A stretch of 64,000 bases of DNA. Source: an uncultured Rhodoferax sp. GTDB lineage: Bacteria > Pseudomonadota > Gammaproteobacteria > Burkholderiales > Burkholderiaceae_C. The stretch lies in assembly GCF_946221635.1 (NCBI RefSeq), contig NZ_CAMIHB010000012.1, positions 1-64,000 of the forward strand, read 5' to 3'. The notes below the pieces were generated by a model. The model saw only the letters and a program-made list of their open reading frames with translations. It did not search any database and was not told the origin of the DNA. The position numbers and the translations under genes are program-made. Shown here in pieces: positions 17,001 to 26,700 of the stretch (the first letter of the stretch is position 1; each line of letters opens with the position of its first letter).

Positions 17001-17485
17001 GGGGCGCCGTATGGATCGTGGCCGGCATACTCGCCGTGCTGGCCGGATGCTCCTCCGTACCCCAGGAACCCGCACCGCCCGTAGCGCCACCCCAACCCGT
17101 GGGCCGCCTGACGCTGGACCAGGCCAACGACGTCACCGTCATGGCCCTGGGCTTGGTGGGCACACCCTACCGCTACGGCGGCAACACGCCCGCCAGCGGC
17201 TTTGATTGCAGCGGCCTCATCGGCTATGTGTACCAGCAAAGGGCTGGGGTGCAGGCGCCGCGTACCACTGGCGCCTTGATCGATTGGGGCACCAGCATTC
17301 CGGCCTCCAATCTGCGCACTGGCGATCTTGTCGTCTTCACGCAGAACGGCCGCGCAAACCACGCCGGCATCTACGTGGGCCAGGGCCGTTTTGTGCATGC
17401 GCCGTCTACGGGCGGGACCGTGCGGCTGGATAGCTTGCAGTCGGCGTATTGGGCCAAGCAGCAGATGAGTTACCGCCGGCCGTGA
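16997..17485 (+). CDS. NlpC/P60 (C40) peptidase lipoprotein
   Basis: A 162-residue cell-wall hydrolase anchored in a membrane: lipobox LAGC within the first 20 residues, a Pro-rich linker, then the NlpC/P60 domain with the catalytic cysteine in SGFDCSGLIGYVY, a histidine in NHAGIYVG and a third residue in FVHAPSTGG. It is likely to cut peptide stems of peptidoglycan. The start is taken as the GTG at 16997 overlapping the MFS stop (GTGA), because it gives a clean lipoprotein signal. Confidence 0.9.
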   Translation: MRGAVWIVAGILAVLAGCSSVPQEPAPPVAPPQPVGRLTLDQANDVTVMALGLVGTPYRYGGNTPASGFDCSGLIGYVYQQRAGVQAPRTTGALIDWGTSIPASNLRTGDLVVFTQNGRANHAGIYVGQGRFVHAPSTGGTVRLDSLQSAYWAKQQMSYRRP

Positions 17486-17491
17486 GGGCTG

Positions 17492-18103
17492 TTATCCCAC
17501 CTTCACCCCCTCCCCAATCACAAAAAACTGCCCACCCGCCACATAGTGCAAGGTCCGCAGCCCATCCGGCGCCTTGTCAAACTCCCAGTGCCCGTTGGTG
17601 AACACGCGGTTGTCGGCCCAGGCCTGCGTTACGTCGCCGATGAACAGGTCGTAGGTCTGCTGGTTGTGCGGCTCGGGCACGAGTTTGCAGAGTAGCCAGC
17701 CCACGCAGCCGTGCACCAGGGGCACATGGCAACCCTCGGGCTGAAAGAGCTGGATGCCGTGGCGCTGTAGTTTGTCGGGCACGGTGGCAGCGCTGTCGCT
17801 GCCCACGCCCAGCGTGGCCTGGGCCAGGGTGCGGGTGGGCACGTTCAGGGCGAAATAGCCGCTGCCTTCCACCAGTGCGCGCGTGCGCGTGGCCTTGTCG
17901 ATCACCACCGTCACCTTGGGCGGACTGAAGTCCAGCGGCATGGACCAGGCGGCGGCCATGACGTTGTGCTCGCCCGCGTGGGCGGATGACACCAGCACCG
18001 TGGGGCCGTGGTTGAGCAGGCGGTAGGCCTTGTCCAGCGGGACGGGGGTGCAGTGGGCAGGCAGGGCGGTATGGCATTCCATGTGCAAATTGGTGTGCTT
18101 CAT
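17492..18103 (-). CDS. Flavin reductase-like (FMN-binding split barrel) protein
   Basis: A 203-residue member of the flavin reductase-like family: VLVSSAHAGEHNVMAAAWSMPLDFSPPKVTVVIDK is the typical FMN-binding segment, followed by GYFALNVPT. It could supply reduced flavin or act as an oxidoreductase on its own. It is the last gene of a three-gene operon with a carboxymuconolactone-decarboxylase-like protein and a MerR regulator; its start overlaps the preceding stop by four bases. Confidence 0.9.
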   Translation of the reverse strand: MKHTNLHMECHTALPAHCTPVPLDKAYRLLNHGPTVLVSSAHAGEHNVMAAAWSMPLDFSPPKVTVVIDKATRTRALVEGSGYFALNVPTRTLAQATLGVGSDSAATVPDKLQRHGIQLFQPEGCHVPLVHGCVGWLLCKLVPEPHNQQTYDLFIGDVTQAWADNRVFTNGHWEFDKAPDGLRTLHYVAGGQFFVIGEGVKVG

Positions 18104-18507
18104 GCGGGGGCGAGGTCGCGTTCTGCAAACACCTCCTTGGCGGCAAACAGGGCGTTGAGTGCGGCAGGAAAGCCCGCATACACCGCCATTTGCATCATGA
18201 CCTCCACCAGCTCCTCGCGGGTGCAGCCGACATTGAGCGCACCGTGGAGATGGACCTTGAGCTGGGGCGTGGCATGGCCCAAGGCGGTCAGGGCCGCGAC
18301 GACGCTGATCTCCCGGCTCTTGAGGTCGAGCTGCGGGCGGGAGTAAATGTCACCGAACGGGAATTCGATCAGGTAGCGCGCGAAGTCGGGTGCGATGTCG
18401 GCCAGTGCATCGATGACGCGTTCACCGGCGTGGCCATCGATCTCGCGCAGCTTGTTCCAGCCACGGGCGTAGCGGGAGGTGTCGGGGGTGTGGTGGGTTG
18501 GGGTCAT
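18100..18507 (-). CDS. Carboxymuconolactone decarboxylase-family protein
   Basis: A 135-residue helical protein with the CMD pattern KSREISVVAALTALGHATPQLKVHLHGALNVGCTREELVEVMMQMAVYAGFPAALNAL, quoted here only as landmarks: the SREI segment, H-x-H-G-A-L-N-x-G-C and the YAGFPA end. It has a single conserved cysteine (in VGC) rather than the CxxC of AhpD, so an AhpD-like peroxidase role is less likely. It overlaps both neighbours by four bases. Confidence 0.9.
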   Translation of the reverse strand: MTPTHHTPDTSRYARGWNKLREIDGHAGERVIDALADIAPDFARYLIEFPFGDIYSRPQLDLKSREISVVAALTALGHATPQLKVHLHGALNVGCTREELVEVMMQMAVYAGFPAALNALFAAKEVFAERDLAPA

Positions 18508-18914
18508 GGGGTGGCCTGTTGGCGAGGCGCCTTGGGCTGGCTGAGCATCGTTTGGTAGGTGTGCATTTTTTCATCAAGCGCAGCGGCGCAGGACTGAAGC
18601 TCTTCGATCTTGCGGGACAGGTGTTCGCGATGGAGCTTGAGCATCGCCAACCGTGGCGCCCATGTCGTCTCGCCTTCGGCGCGCAGTGCGGCGTACTCCC
18701 GGATCTGGGCCAATGGCATGCCGGTGCGCTTGAGCCGAAGCACAAATGCAAGCCACTGCACGTCGCCGGGCAGGTAATGCCGATGGCCGCTGGCATTTCT
18801 GCTGGCCGGCTGCAGGATGCCTTGCGCCTCGTAGAAACGCAGGGTGTGCGTGGAAAGCCCGCTCTGGCGCGAGAGTTCCCCGATGGAGAGAGCAATAGGG
18901 GTCACGGCGTGCAT
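18504..18914 (-). CDS. MerR-family transcriptional regulator
   Basis: A 136-residue regulator: SIGELSRQSGLSTHTLRFYEAQGIL is the helix-turn-helix with wing, then a coiled-coil dimer helix (RLAMLKLHREHLSRKIEELQ). No metal-binding cysteines are present at the C-terminus, so it resembles the redox/aldehyde-responding NmlR/AdhR branch; this is inference. It heads and probably controls the operon. The ATG at 18914 overlaps the -10 box of the best promoter, so translation may really start at the GTG at 18905. Confidence 0.92.
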   Translation of the reverse strand: MHAVTPIALSIGELSRQSGLSTHTLRFYEAQGILQPASRNASGHRHYLPGDVQWLAFVLRLKRTGMPLAQIREYAALRAEGETTWAPRLAMLKLHREHLSRKIEELQSCAAALDEKMHTYQTMLSQPKAPRQQATP

Positions 18915-18944
18915 GGTAGAAGTTCAAGTGCACTCTAAGTCAAG
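18913..18944 (-). promoter_or_regulatory. MerR-type promoter with 19-bp spacer
   Basis: On the minus strand, TTGACT (-35, 18943-18938) and TACCAT (-10, 18918-18913) are separated by 19 bases containing the palindrome AGTGCACT. A long spacer with a dyad between the boxes is the hallmark of MerR-activated promoters. The -10 box runs into the annotated start codon. Confidence 0.65.
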
Positions 18945-19038
18945 CGCTGCGGGGCGTGAACGTCAGGCGGCTGGCGCAAGCCCCGCGGGGCTTGAAGGCG
19001 CTGTTCTTGATTTTGATAGCAGCGGTGTTTTCCATATA

Positions 19039-19054
19039 CTGTAAATAAAAACAG
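19039..19054 (+). promoter_or_regulatory. LexA (SOS) box of imuA
   Basis: CTGTAAATAAAAACAG, a perfect CTGT-N8-ACAG match, extended symmetrically by ATA/TAT. It lies 21 bases before the imuA ATG, so the operator covers the promoter and a short leader. Confidence 0.93.
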
Positions 19055-19075
19055 TATTTGAAAGAAGCCCTTGCC

Positions 19076-19804
19076 ATGCCTAGCCTCCTGCGCATTGCCT
19101 CCGCCACGCCGGACCCGCAGGACATCCACGCCGATGTCTGGCATGCGCACGCGCTGGCGGCCAGTCCGCCGCAGGTGCAGCCCACGGGTGACGCATTGCT
19201 GGACGCGCAGCTGCCTGGCGGCGGCTGGCCTGTGGGTGCGCTGGTGGAGCTGCTGCAGCCTGCGGGCGTACACAGTGAATGGCGCTTGCTGCTGCCCGCG
19301 CTGGCCCGCTGCGGGCAGGGGCCGGTGGTGCTGGTGGGGGCGCCTTACCTGCCATTTGCGCCGGCCTTGGCTGCGCTGGGCCTGCGCGCCGGCCGCCTGC
19401 TGATGGTGGGGGAGGTGGGCGTGGCGCAGGATGGTCGGCTCTGGGCGACCGAGCAGTTGCTGCGCTGTGCTGAGGTGGACGCCGTGCTGGCCTGGCTGCC
19501 GCAGGTGCGCAGCGACCAACTGCGCCGCCTGCAGATGGCGGCGGCCGAACACCACAAGCTGCTCTTCGTGATGCGCCCGGCCACGCTGCAGGCCGAGGCT
19601 TCGCCCGCCGCCCTGCGCCTGGTGCTGCAACCCCGGCCGCCCGCACCGCGCCCGCAGCCGGACACGTTGGCGGTGCACATCGTCAAACGCCGCGGCCCGC
19701 CGCTGGCCCAGCCGCTGCAGCTGGGCGCGCGTGCGGCCCGCCTGGCCACGCTGCTGGCGGCGGAGGGTGCCCATGCACTGGATCGCACTGCGGCCCACGC
19801 CTGA
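19076..19804 (+). CDS. imuA: Translesion synthesis factor ImuA
   Basis: A 242-residue RecA-like accessory of the ImuA-ImuB-DnaE2 mutasome. It keeps the RecA-fold beginning (LDAQLPGGGWPVGALVELLQPAGVHSEW) but no proper Walker A, as is usual for ImuA. The ATG at 19076 has a weak AAAGAAG upstream; a TTG at 19058 is an alternative. Its end overlaps imuB by 32 bases. The LexA box just upstream makes it DNA-damage inducible. Confidence 0.92.
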   Translation: MPSLLRIASATPDPQDIHADVWHAHALAASPPQVQPTGDALLDAQLPGGGWPVGALVELLQPAGVHSEWRLLLPALARCGQGPVVLVGAPYLPFAPALAALGLRAGRLLMVGEVGVAQDGRLWATEQLLRCAEVDAVLAWLPQVRSDQLRRLQMAAAEHHKLLFVMRPATLQAEASPAALRLVLQPRPPAPRPQPDTLAVHIVKRRGPPLAQPLQLGARAARLATLLAAEGAHALDRTAAHA

Positions 19805-21131
19805 TGCCGCTGCGCCTGCCGAACCCACCCTGGCCGATGTGCACACCGCACTGGCCTGGGGGGCGCTGCGCTTTACGCCGTTGGTGGCGCGGGTAGAGGA
19901 CGCGTTGGTGCTGGAGGTGTCGGCCAGCGAACGCCTGTTTGGCGGGCGCAGCGCCTTGCTGCAGCAGTTCTTTGAATCCAATCAGGTCATAGCCCCCGTC
20001 GAGTGTGCGCAAGGTGCTACATCTTTGATAGCGCTTGGGCGTTTGTGGGGTGGGCACGATGTGGCGCCCGAGGCCTTGTCGGTGCACACGCTGGCCGCCG
20101 CCCGGCCGCACCTGCCCATGCTGGCGCGGCTGGGCGTGCGCCGCTGGGGGCAGTTGCGGGCGTTGCCGCGTGGTGGGCTGGTGCGGCGCTTTGGCGCAGA
20201 GCTGGTGGACGCGCTGGACTGCGCCTGGGGTCAGCGCCCCGAGGTCTACCCCTGGCTCACGCTACCGGAGGTGTTCGACGCGCCGCTGGAGCTGGCCGCC
20301 AGTGTGGAGTCGGCGCCCGCCCTGCTGTTTGGTGCCCGGCGCCTGCTGGCGCAGTTGCTGGTGTGGCTGCGCGCGCGCCAGCGCGGCGTGCTGGCGCTGG
20401 AGCTGTGCTGGGACCTGGACGCGCGTCGCGCCAACACCCGCCATGTGGACGCCCACCACACGGGCACCCAGCAAGGCCGGCTGGAACTGCGCACCGCCCA
20501 GGCCACGCAGGACATGGCCCACCTGCAGCGCATCCTGGGCGAGCAGCTCGCGCGCGTGACGCTGCCGGCGCCCGTGCTCACCCTGCGCCTGCGCAGCCTG
20601 CAGACGCAGCCGCTGGCCGGCGAGAGCCACAGCCTGTTGCCCGACGAGGTGCGCCGGGGCGACAGCCTGCACCAAACCCTGGAGCGTCTGGCTGCGCGCC
20701 TGGGGGCGGAGCAGTTGCAGTGCACCGCTGCGCAGGCCGACCACCGGCCCGAACACATGCAGCGCTGGGCGCCTTGGAGCGCAGCATCTCCGTCGCTGGT
20801 TGCTACTAAAACAGGAGCTGCTCGCGCACTATTGACGGGGGCTGATGGCCAAAATGATGCAAAACTGCACCCGCAGGCCGCGCTCTGGCCGACCTGGCTG
20901 CTGCCCAGTCCGCAGCGCCTGGCGGTGCGCGACGGCTGCCCGCAGTACCTGGGGTCGCTGACCCTGCTGGCCGGGCCGCAGCGGCTGGAGGCGGGCTGGC
21001 TGGATGCTCCGGCTGCGCTGCGGGATTACTACATCGCCAGGAGTCCGCAGGCCGGGTGGGTCTGGGTGTACCGCGAACGCAGCGGCCCGCAAGGCGATGC
21101 CGCCTGGTACCTGCACGGCCTCTATGGGTAG
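19773..21131 (+). CDS. imuB: Y-family polymerase-like protein ImuB
   Basis: A 452-residue DinB-like protein that acts as the hub of the mutasome. It has the palm/little-finger layout (MHWIALRP start; VEDALVLEVSASERLFGG; the helix-hairpin-helix segment MLARLGVRRWGQLRALPRGGLVRRFG). The acidic catalytic residues of active Y-family polymerases are not seen at the usual places, as expected for ImuB. The C-terminus contains the WYLHGLYG end typical of the family. Two copies of the dispersed repeat are embedded: at residues about 71-87 on the opposite strand and about 347-365 in frame. Confidence 0.92.
   Translation: MHWIALRPTPDAAAPAEPTLADVHTALAWGALRFTPLVARVEDALVLEVSASERLFGGRSALLQQFFESNQVIAPVECAQGATSLIALGRLWGGHDVAPEALSVHTLAAARPHLPMLARLGVRRWGQLRALPRGGLVRRFGAELVDALDCAWGQRPEVYPWLTLPEVFDAPLELAASVESAPALLFGARRLLAQLLVWLRARQRGVLALELCWDLDARRANTRHVDAHHTGTQQGRLELRTAQATQDMAHLQRILGEQLARVTLPAPVLTLRLRSLQTQPLAGESHSLLPDEVRRGDSLHQTLERLAARLGAEQLQCTAAQADHRPEHMQRWAPWSAASPSLVATKTGAARALLTGADGQNDAKLHPQAALWPTWLLPSPQRLAVRDGCPQYLGSLTLLAGPQRLEAGWLDAPAALRDYYIARSPQAGWVWVYRERSGPQGDAAWYLHGLYG
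19983..20032 (-). repeat. Dispersed in-gene repeat, copy C
   Basis: Reads on the minus strand GCTATCAAAGATGTAGC, then TTGCGCACACTCGACGGGG and GCTATGACC. It lies inside imuB, antisense to the gene, yet leaves the frame open. Confidence 0.7.
20812..20865 (+). repeat. Dispersed in-gene repeat, copy D
   Basis: GCTACTAAAACAGG, AGCTGCTCGCGCACTATT, GACGGGGGCTGATGGCC and AAAATGATGCAAAAC. This is the longest copy and aligns with copy B along its whole length. It lies inside imuB in frame, encoding ATKTGAARALLTGADGQNDA in a poorly conserved part of the protein. Confidence 0.85.
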
Positions 21132-21135
21132 GCGA

Positions 21136-23031
21136 CTAGAAGAAAGCGAGTGCCCCCAGGCCCTGGATGGCGTTGAATTGCCCCGAGCCCATGTACTGCA
21201 ACTCCAGCGTGTCGAACTGCCGGCCCTGGATGCCGCCGGAGGTGCCATTGCTGGTCCACGACGATGGCAGGTGGAGGTAGGTGTTGTTGCCGCTGGCCAG
21301 CCATTTTTGCCCTCCGCTGGATATGCCGACGGTCGTCCAGTCCTGGCTGGGGCCCAGGATGGTCCAGTTGTTGGCCAGTTTTCCGGACTGGATCGTCTTG
21401 GTGTAGAGCTGCCCGTTTTCTGCGGCGGCAACGACCAGGTTGGCGTCGGCAGACATGGCTCCCCCCTTCCAGCGTTTCTGGGACTCCTGCGTGATCCAGT
21501 CGGTGCCCTGGTTGGTGGAAAAGTGGATGCCGGTATAGGTCGTGGCAAAGATGGTGCGGCCATCGGCAGACATCGACAACCCTGTGCAGTTGTCCGTCGG
21601 GGCAATGGAGGTTGCTGTCCAGGTGATGCCACCATCGGTGCTGAGATAGAGGGGTTGCGTAGGAGAGTTCTGTGTGGAGCCCACCAGGATCTGGCCGTTG
21701 CTGCTCATGGCCGCCCGCCACCACGTCTTGGTTGCAGAGGCCGTGCACATGGCGCTCCAGCTGTTTCCGTAATCGTTGGACCAGTGCATGCAGCCGTTGT
21801 AGGCAAATGCCTTCATGGTCTGGCCATCGGGGGTCATGACCACCGCGGCCCAGTTACGGCTGGTTTCACGGGCATCCCATGTGGCACCCCGGTCGGTCGA
21901 GATGTAGATGAGGCCACTCCAGACGACGGCGGCCATGGTGTTGCCATCTGCGGAGATGGCCACCGCATTCCAGTTCCGGTTGCTTTCGCGGGCTGTCCAT
22001 GTCACACCGGAGTCTGTAGAGACGTAGAGTTGCCCCCCATCCACAGCAGCCAGCATGGTGGTGCCATCGCTGGACAATGCAGCAGCACCCCAGTTGCGCT
22101 TGCTTTCACGCATCACCAGGCCGGTGTTGGGACTGTTGAGGTTGGCGGTGTAGATCGACTGCCCGGCATTCTGCGCAACGCGCCAGCCCGCAGCGCCCGC
22201 ACCACTGATGCGGACCACATCACCGAATGACGGGTTGGCCGGCAAGGTGATGGCGACCTGCGTGCCACTGTTGTTGGCGATGTAGCCGGTATTGGATGCC
22301 GCTTGCACGCTGCTTCCGGTCACGTTGGTCCAGCTGATGCCGGCACCCGGCGCGCCATGGCACACGTAGCGCGTGGAGCTCACCTCCGCCGCATCCAGCA
22401 CGCTGTTGGCGTTGCTGTCCAGGCCGCTGCTGACTTTGGTGCCGCCGTAGGCGCAGTTGGCTCCGGCTGGTTCTGCGTCCAGCGTCATGAGGGTGTTGAG
22501 CCCGCTGGCTCCGGTGGCGCCGGTACTGCCGGTGGCACCGGTGTTTCCAGTGGCGCCTGTTGCCCCCGTGGCACCCGTCGCTCCTGTCGCGCCGTTGCAC
22601 ACATAGCTGCTGGAGCTGATTTCGCCCGCATCCAGCACGCCGTTGCTGTTGCCGTCCGGGCCCACGTTGATGCGCTTGCCGCCCGTGGCGCAGTTGGCAC
22701 CGGCAGGCTCGTTGACCATGTGTACCAGGGTGCTCAGGCCGGTGGGGCCCGTGGAGCCGGCTGCGCCGCCACACACATACTGGGTGCTGCTGATTTCGGC
22801 CGCGTCCAGGACGCCGTTGGCATTGGTGTCTGCACCGGCGTCAATGCGGCTCCCCGCCACGCTGCAATGGGCACCTACGGCCTCCGCGCTGACGGCGACC
22901 AGGGCGTTCTTGCCGTTGGCACCTGTGGGGCCGGTTTTGGGGGGCGCATTGTCGCTGCCTCCGCCGCAGGCGGCCAGCAAGCTGGCGACGAAAAAAATGG
23001 CGCCAATGCGCCCGATCGGTGTTGTCTTCAT
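21136..23031 (-). CDS. DUF7151/collagen-like/propeller-type lipoprotein
   Basis: A 631-residue predicted lipoprotein (lipobox LAAC, C22). It has three tandem cysteine-paired repeats of the DUF7151 type (about residues 44-88, 100-145 and 178-224; each ends in NxVLDAxEISSTxYVC). A Gly-Ala-Thr triplet tract (residues 147-177) lies between the second and third. The C-terminal half (about 280-600) is made of seven or so sialidase/BNR-like blades with the S-x-D-x-G-x-x-W motif (STDSGVTW, STDRGATW, SNDYGNSW, STDGGITW). It is probably a surface or secreted protein; the enzymatic Asp box pattern alone does not prove sialidase activity. The longer upstream frame has no signal sequence at its start, so I use 23031. 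Confidence 0.8.
   Translation of the reverse strand: MKTTPIGRIGAIFFVASLLAACGGGSDNAPPKTGPTGANGKNALVAVSAEAVGAHCSVAGSRIDAGADTNANGVLDAAEISSTQYVCGGAAGSTGPTGLSTLVHMVNEPAGANCATGGKRINVGPDGNSNGVLDAGEISSSSYVCNGATGATGATGATGATGNTGATGSTGATGASGLNTLMTLDAEPAGANCAYGGTKVSSGLDSNANSVLDAAEVSSTRYVCHGAPGAGISWTNVTGSSVQAASNTGYIANNSGTQVAITLPANPSFGDVVRISGAGAAGWRVAQNAGQSIYTANLNSPNTGLVMRESKRNWGAAALSSDGTTMLAAVDGGQLYVSTDSGVTWTARESNRNWNAVAISADGNTMAAVVWSGLIYISTDRGATWDARETSRNWAAVVMTPDGQTMKAFAYNGCMHWSNDYGNSWSAMCTASATKTWWRAAMSSNGQILVGSTQNSPTQPLYLSTDGGITWTATSIAPTDNCTGLSMSADGRTIFATTYTGIHFSTNQGTDWITQESQKRWKGGAMSADANLVVAAAENGQLYTKTIQSGKLANNWTILGPSQDWTTVGISSGGQKWLASGNNTYLHLPSSWTSNGTSGGIQGRQFDTLELQYMGSGQFNAIQGLGALAFF
22501..22593 (-). 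repeat. Gly-X-Thr collagen-like triplet tract
   Basis: Thirty-one codons encoding GAT triplets with occasional GNT and GST, inside the lipoprotein gene. All third positions are threonine or serine, as in collagen-like bacterial surface proteins whose threonines are glycosylated. The DNA repeat is of nine-base units and could vary in length. Confidence 0.85.
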
Positions 23032-23156
23032 GGCTGCAGGGTGAAAGTGACGCCAAGACCTCCCTGGAGTCAGGCGCGCATTTACCCATGCAGCCGTAAT
23101 AGCGCCGTAAGAGTGCGCAGTGCCCAGTCGTCTTCGCCCGGCAGAGCGGGGGGGAA

Positions 23157-23651
23157 CTAGCGCAGGCGCAGCTTGAACTGCAGGACCAGCGCCCCATCCA
23201 CCCCGGCCGCCGCAATGTCGGGGATCAGCCCCACATTCACGCCGAAGCGCTTGCCTTCGTATGTCGCCACGGAGATGGCTGCCGGAAATACCTGCTCCTG
23301 CCCGAGTCGGCTGTAACCGTTCATCACCCCGACGGCAACGCCGAAACGCCAGGCGTCGACAGTCCACGGTTGGTATCCCATGGCCAGGTAGACCGAATCC
23401 CGGTTCAGGCTGTTGCTGAAGCCGCCGGCCATGAGGGTGAGGTCCGGGCGCAGGCGGTATTCCAGGCCCAGTCCAAGATTGTTCCCGTTGTAGTGCTTGT
23501 CCTGATTGGGGTGAAAGCTCAGCGCTCCCGCATGGACCCAGAGTTGCTCGGGAGTTTCCGCGGGGGATGCATCGGCATGCGCGATCACCGAAGCCGTGAG
23601 CAAGCCCGTGGCCAGCAGGACGCGAAGAAGTATCTTGGGCATGCCCGGCAT
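23157..23651 (-). CDS. Predicted outer-membrane beta-barrel protein
   Basis: A protein of about 164 residues with a signal peptide (LLRVLLATGLLTASVIAHA) and alternating polar/aromatic strands: HYNGNNLGLGLEYRL, TLMAGGFSNSLNRDSVYLAMGYQP, RFGVAVGVMNGY, with a C-terminal QFKLRLR. The N-x-N-N-x-G-x-G-L-E-Y motif occurs in small barrels of the PagP/LpxR-like kind, but I cannot assign an enzyme. Start options are 23651 (MPGMPKIL) and 23642. It is divergent from the BTAD regulator. Confidence 0.7.
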   Translation of the reverse strand: MPGMPKILLRVLLATGLLTASVIAHADASPAETPEQLWVHAGALSFHPNQDKHYNGNNLGLGLEYRLRPDLTLMAGGFSNSLNRDSVYLAMGYQPWTVDAWRFGVAVGVMNGYSRLGQEQVFPAAISVATYEGKRFGVNVGLIPDIAAAGVDGALVLQFKLRLR

Positions 23652-23725
23652 GGTAGGGCGAGAAAAGGTGGCCGTCACCGTTGTGCGTCGCATCCGTGTC
23701 GCGCAATGCGTGGAAAATCCCTCGC

Positions 23726-26700
23726 ATGGAATTCACAGAGTCGACAGCGTTCCGCCTTCAGCTGATGGGGCGGCCACGCCTGCATCTGAATGGAGAGGAC
23801 ATATCCAGGAAGATCAAATACCGCAAGGCATGGGCCGTCTGGGCCTATCTGCTCGTGTCTCCGGGGCAGTGGTTCAGCCGGGACTTTCTGGGGCAGTTGC
23901 TGTGGCCCGAGCTGGACACGGCGGCGGCACGCACCAATCTGCGCCAAGTCCTGGGCAATCTGGCGGGTGTGCTGGAGCTGTCCCCGGGTGCAGCTTGCCT
24001 GCAGAGGGATGCGGAGGCCGTGCGCTGGCAGGCGGAGCCGGCATTGCAGGTGGATATGGACTGCCTGGGCAGTCACGCTTTGGCGCGGGCCGGGGCGGTG
24101 GATGCCGACGCGCAGGCCTGGCGCCGCCAGGTGCTGGAGCCGCAGTGCGCAGACCTGTTGCATCCGTTCCTGCAAGGCCTTGAGCAGCTGGAGTCCCAGG
24201 ATTTCCAGGATTGGCTGGGGCGCATGCGGGGCTTCTATGCGTCACGCAGTGCCTTGCTGCTGGAGCAACTGCTGCAGCAGGCCATCCGTGAGGGGCGCAG
24301 CGCCGACGCGACGGACATTGCCTACAAGCTGGTCGGGGTGGCACCCGCAGAGCCGGGCTACATCGTGCAACTGCTGGAGCTTCTGCACGCCCGGGGCCAG
24401 CATGCCGAGGCTGCGGCGGTGGAGGAGTCGCGCCGCGCTTACTTCCGCGAGCAGTTCGGCAGCGATCTGCCGGCCCTGTTGCTGGAGCGCCGCGCGGCCT
24501 TGCAGCAGGCACCTTCCGAGCTGCAGTTGCAGGCCGCGGCCCTGCAGGCGGAATGGCGTTGGGTGTGCGCCTTGTACGGCGAGGCACCGGCTTCCGAGGA
24601 CCTGGAAGAGGAGGACTGGCCCCCTTTGCATGCGCAGTGGTCTGGCGTGGTTGAGCGCTTCGGCGGGTCGGTGCAACCTTTGCCGGGCAACGGATGGCTG
24701 GCAATTTTCGGGCTGGCCGGGGCGGGGGAACGGGTGGCGCTGCGTGCGCTGCTTGCGGCGGAGGAATGGCGTGCCACGAGCGCCCGCAGATCTGTGCGGT
24801 TCGGTATTGCCGACGGCAAGCTCTTGCACACCCCGACGTCGGCGCACAACCTGGCTGGAGGCGAGGTGGTCAAGCGGGCCATGGGCATCTGCTGGGTCGC
24901 GCAAGCCGGCCAGACGCTGTTGACGGAAGGTGCCGTTGCGCAGATCGGCATGGGCGCCCAGTTCGAGCCGGCGGGTACGCACCAGTTGCCCGGCGCTGCC
25001 GCGGCATGCGTATTGATGCGTTTGACGGACGGGTCCGAACGTGCACGCATGGCGGATGGGAGCATGCCCGCCCGCAGTCCCGTGCCGATGGTGGGGCGTG
25101 CGCAGGAGTTTGCGCAATTGGCCGCTGCGTGGCGCAAGGTGCAATCCGGGCAGTCGGCGGCCTATGTGATACGGGCACCGGCAGGTTACGGCAAGACCCG
25201 CCTGGCCAGCGAACTGTTGCACCACGTAACCCGCGGTGGCGGTCAGGCCCTGCAGGTGAGCTGCCGCCTGGAGACCCACCACCAACCCTTGGCGCCCTTT
25301 GTGGCTGCGCTGCAGTCTTCGGGCGCCGGCGTGGCGCAGGCGCACGGCAAGTCGGAGAGCTTTTCAGCGGTCCTATCCGCCCTGCAGCGTCGCTTGGCAA
25401 AGGGCCCCATGCTGCTGTGGGTGGATGACTTGCACTGGGCCGACCTGGCCACTCTTGAGTTCCTGCCGGTGATGATGCAGGCCTTGGCCAGGGCCCCGGT
25501 CCTGTTGCTGGTGGCCAGCCGCCCGGGGCTGGCCTGGGAACCGCCGGATGATGCCGTGGTCGTGGATCTGCCGTCGCTGGGGGTGCAGGATGCCACTGCT
25601 CTGTTGAACGTGCAGCGTGGCAGTGGTCTCCATGCCGAGGATCGCCAGCGCGTGCTGGAGATGGCCGGTGGGGTGCCCCTGTTTCTGGAGTTGCTGTCCC
25701 AGTCCGCGGCAGCGTCTGGTGGAACGCATCCTTCCATCCACGCGGTCTTGCAGACGGAGCTCGATGCCTTGGGCGAGGGCAAGCGCGTGTTGCGCGCTGC
25801 CGCTGTGCTGGGCAGCCGGTTCAGGACTGCGCAATTGGCAGACTTGTTGCCGGGTGATGCCATGGAGTCCGCGCTGCGGCATGCGGAAGATGTGCGCCTC
25901 TTGCATGACCTGGGGGGCGGGGTCTGGGAGTTCCATCACGCGTTGATCTATGACGCGGTATACGCCAGCGTGCCCTTGGCGGCGCGCAAGCAGTGGCACG
26001 TGCAGGTGGCCCGGCGGATGGAGTCCGAGCATGGGCCTGCCGAGGAAATTGCGCAGCACTGGGCGGCTGCGCGTGCATGGCGCGAGGCCTTGCAGTGCTG
26101 GGTTCGTGCGGGAGACGAGGCGTTGGCGCGCGACTTTGCCGCCGACGCGCTGGCATGCTTTGAGCGTGCCATGGCCATGTTCGACAAGCTGGACGCGGCC
26201 CAACAAGGCAGGGAACAGGTCTTGCGCCTGCGCTTGCGCATGGGCTATGCCCTGCAGATGGCCGAAGGTTTCGGCTCCGCACGGGCCTGGCAGTACTTCG
26301 ACAGTGTGGCGCAAGAGGTGCAGACCGCGTCTGCCGGACTGCCGGATCAGCAGGACATTCTGTTTGCGGCGCTGGGCGGCTCGTTCATGGGCGGCAGCTC
26401 CCAAGGGCGGGTGGATGGCCTGTCCATCGCTTACCGCATGGAGCGCATGGCCGTTTCCCCACAGCAACGGCTGATGGCGGCATCGGCGTTGGGGAACTCC
26501 CTGTTCTGGCGCGGGGACTTCAAGGCCTGCCGCCGGGCCCTCGAACAGGCCCTGGCGCTGGCCGATGCATTGCCGCCCGCCGAGCGCACCCGCTATTGCG
26601 TGGATGACCCTGCCTTGGTGTGCCGCGCCTTCCTGGCCTGGACGCTTTGGTTCCAGGGCGATCGCAAGGGGGCTCGCGCCATGGTGCGCGCAGCTTTGGC

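Noticed and set aside
18979..18994. Palindrome AAGCCCCGCGGGGCTT
   Set aside because: Looks like a hairpin, but no T tract follows and it lies between divergent promoters, so I do not call it a terminator.
19011..19024. Possible repeat fragment TTGATTTTGATAGCAG before imuA
   Set aside because: Matches only the first dozen bases of the family on the minus strand, too short to count as a copy.
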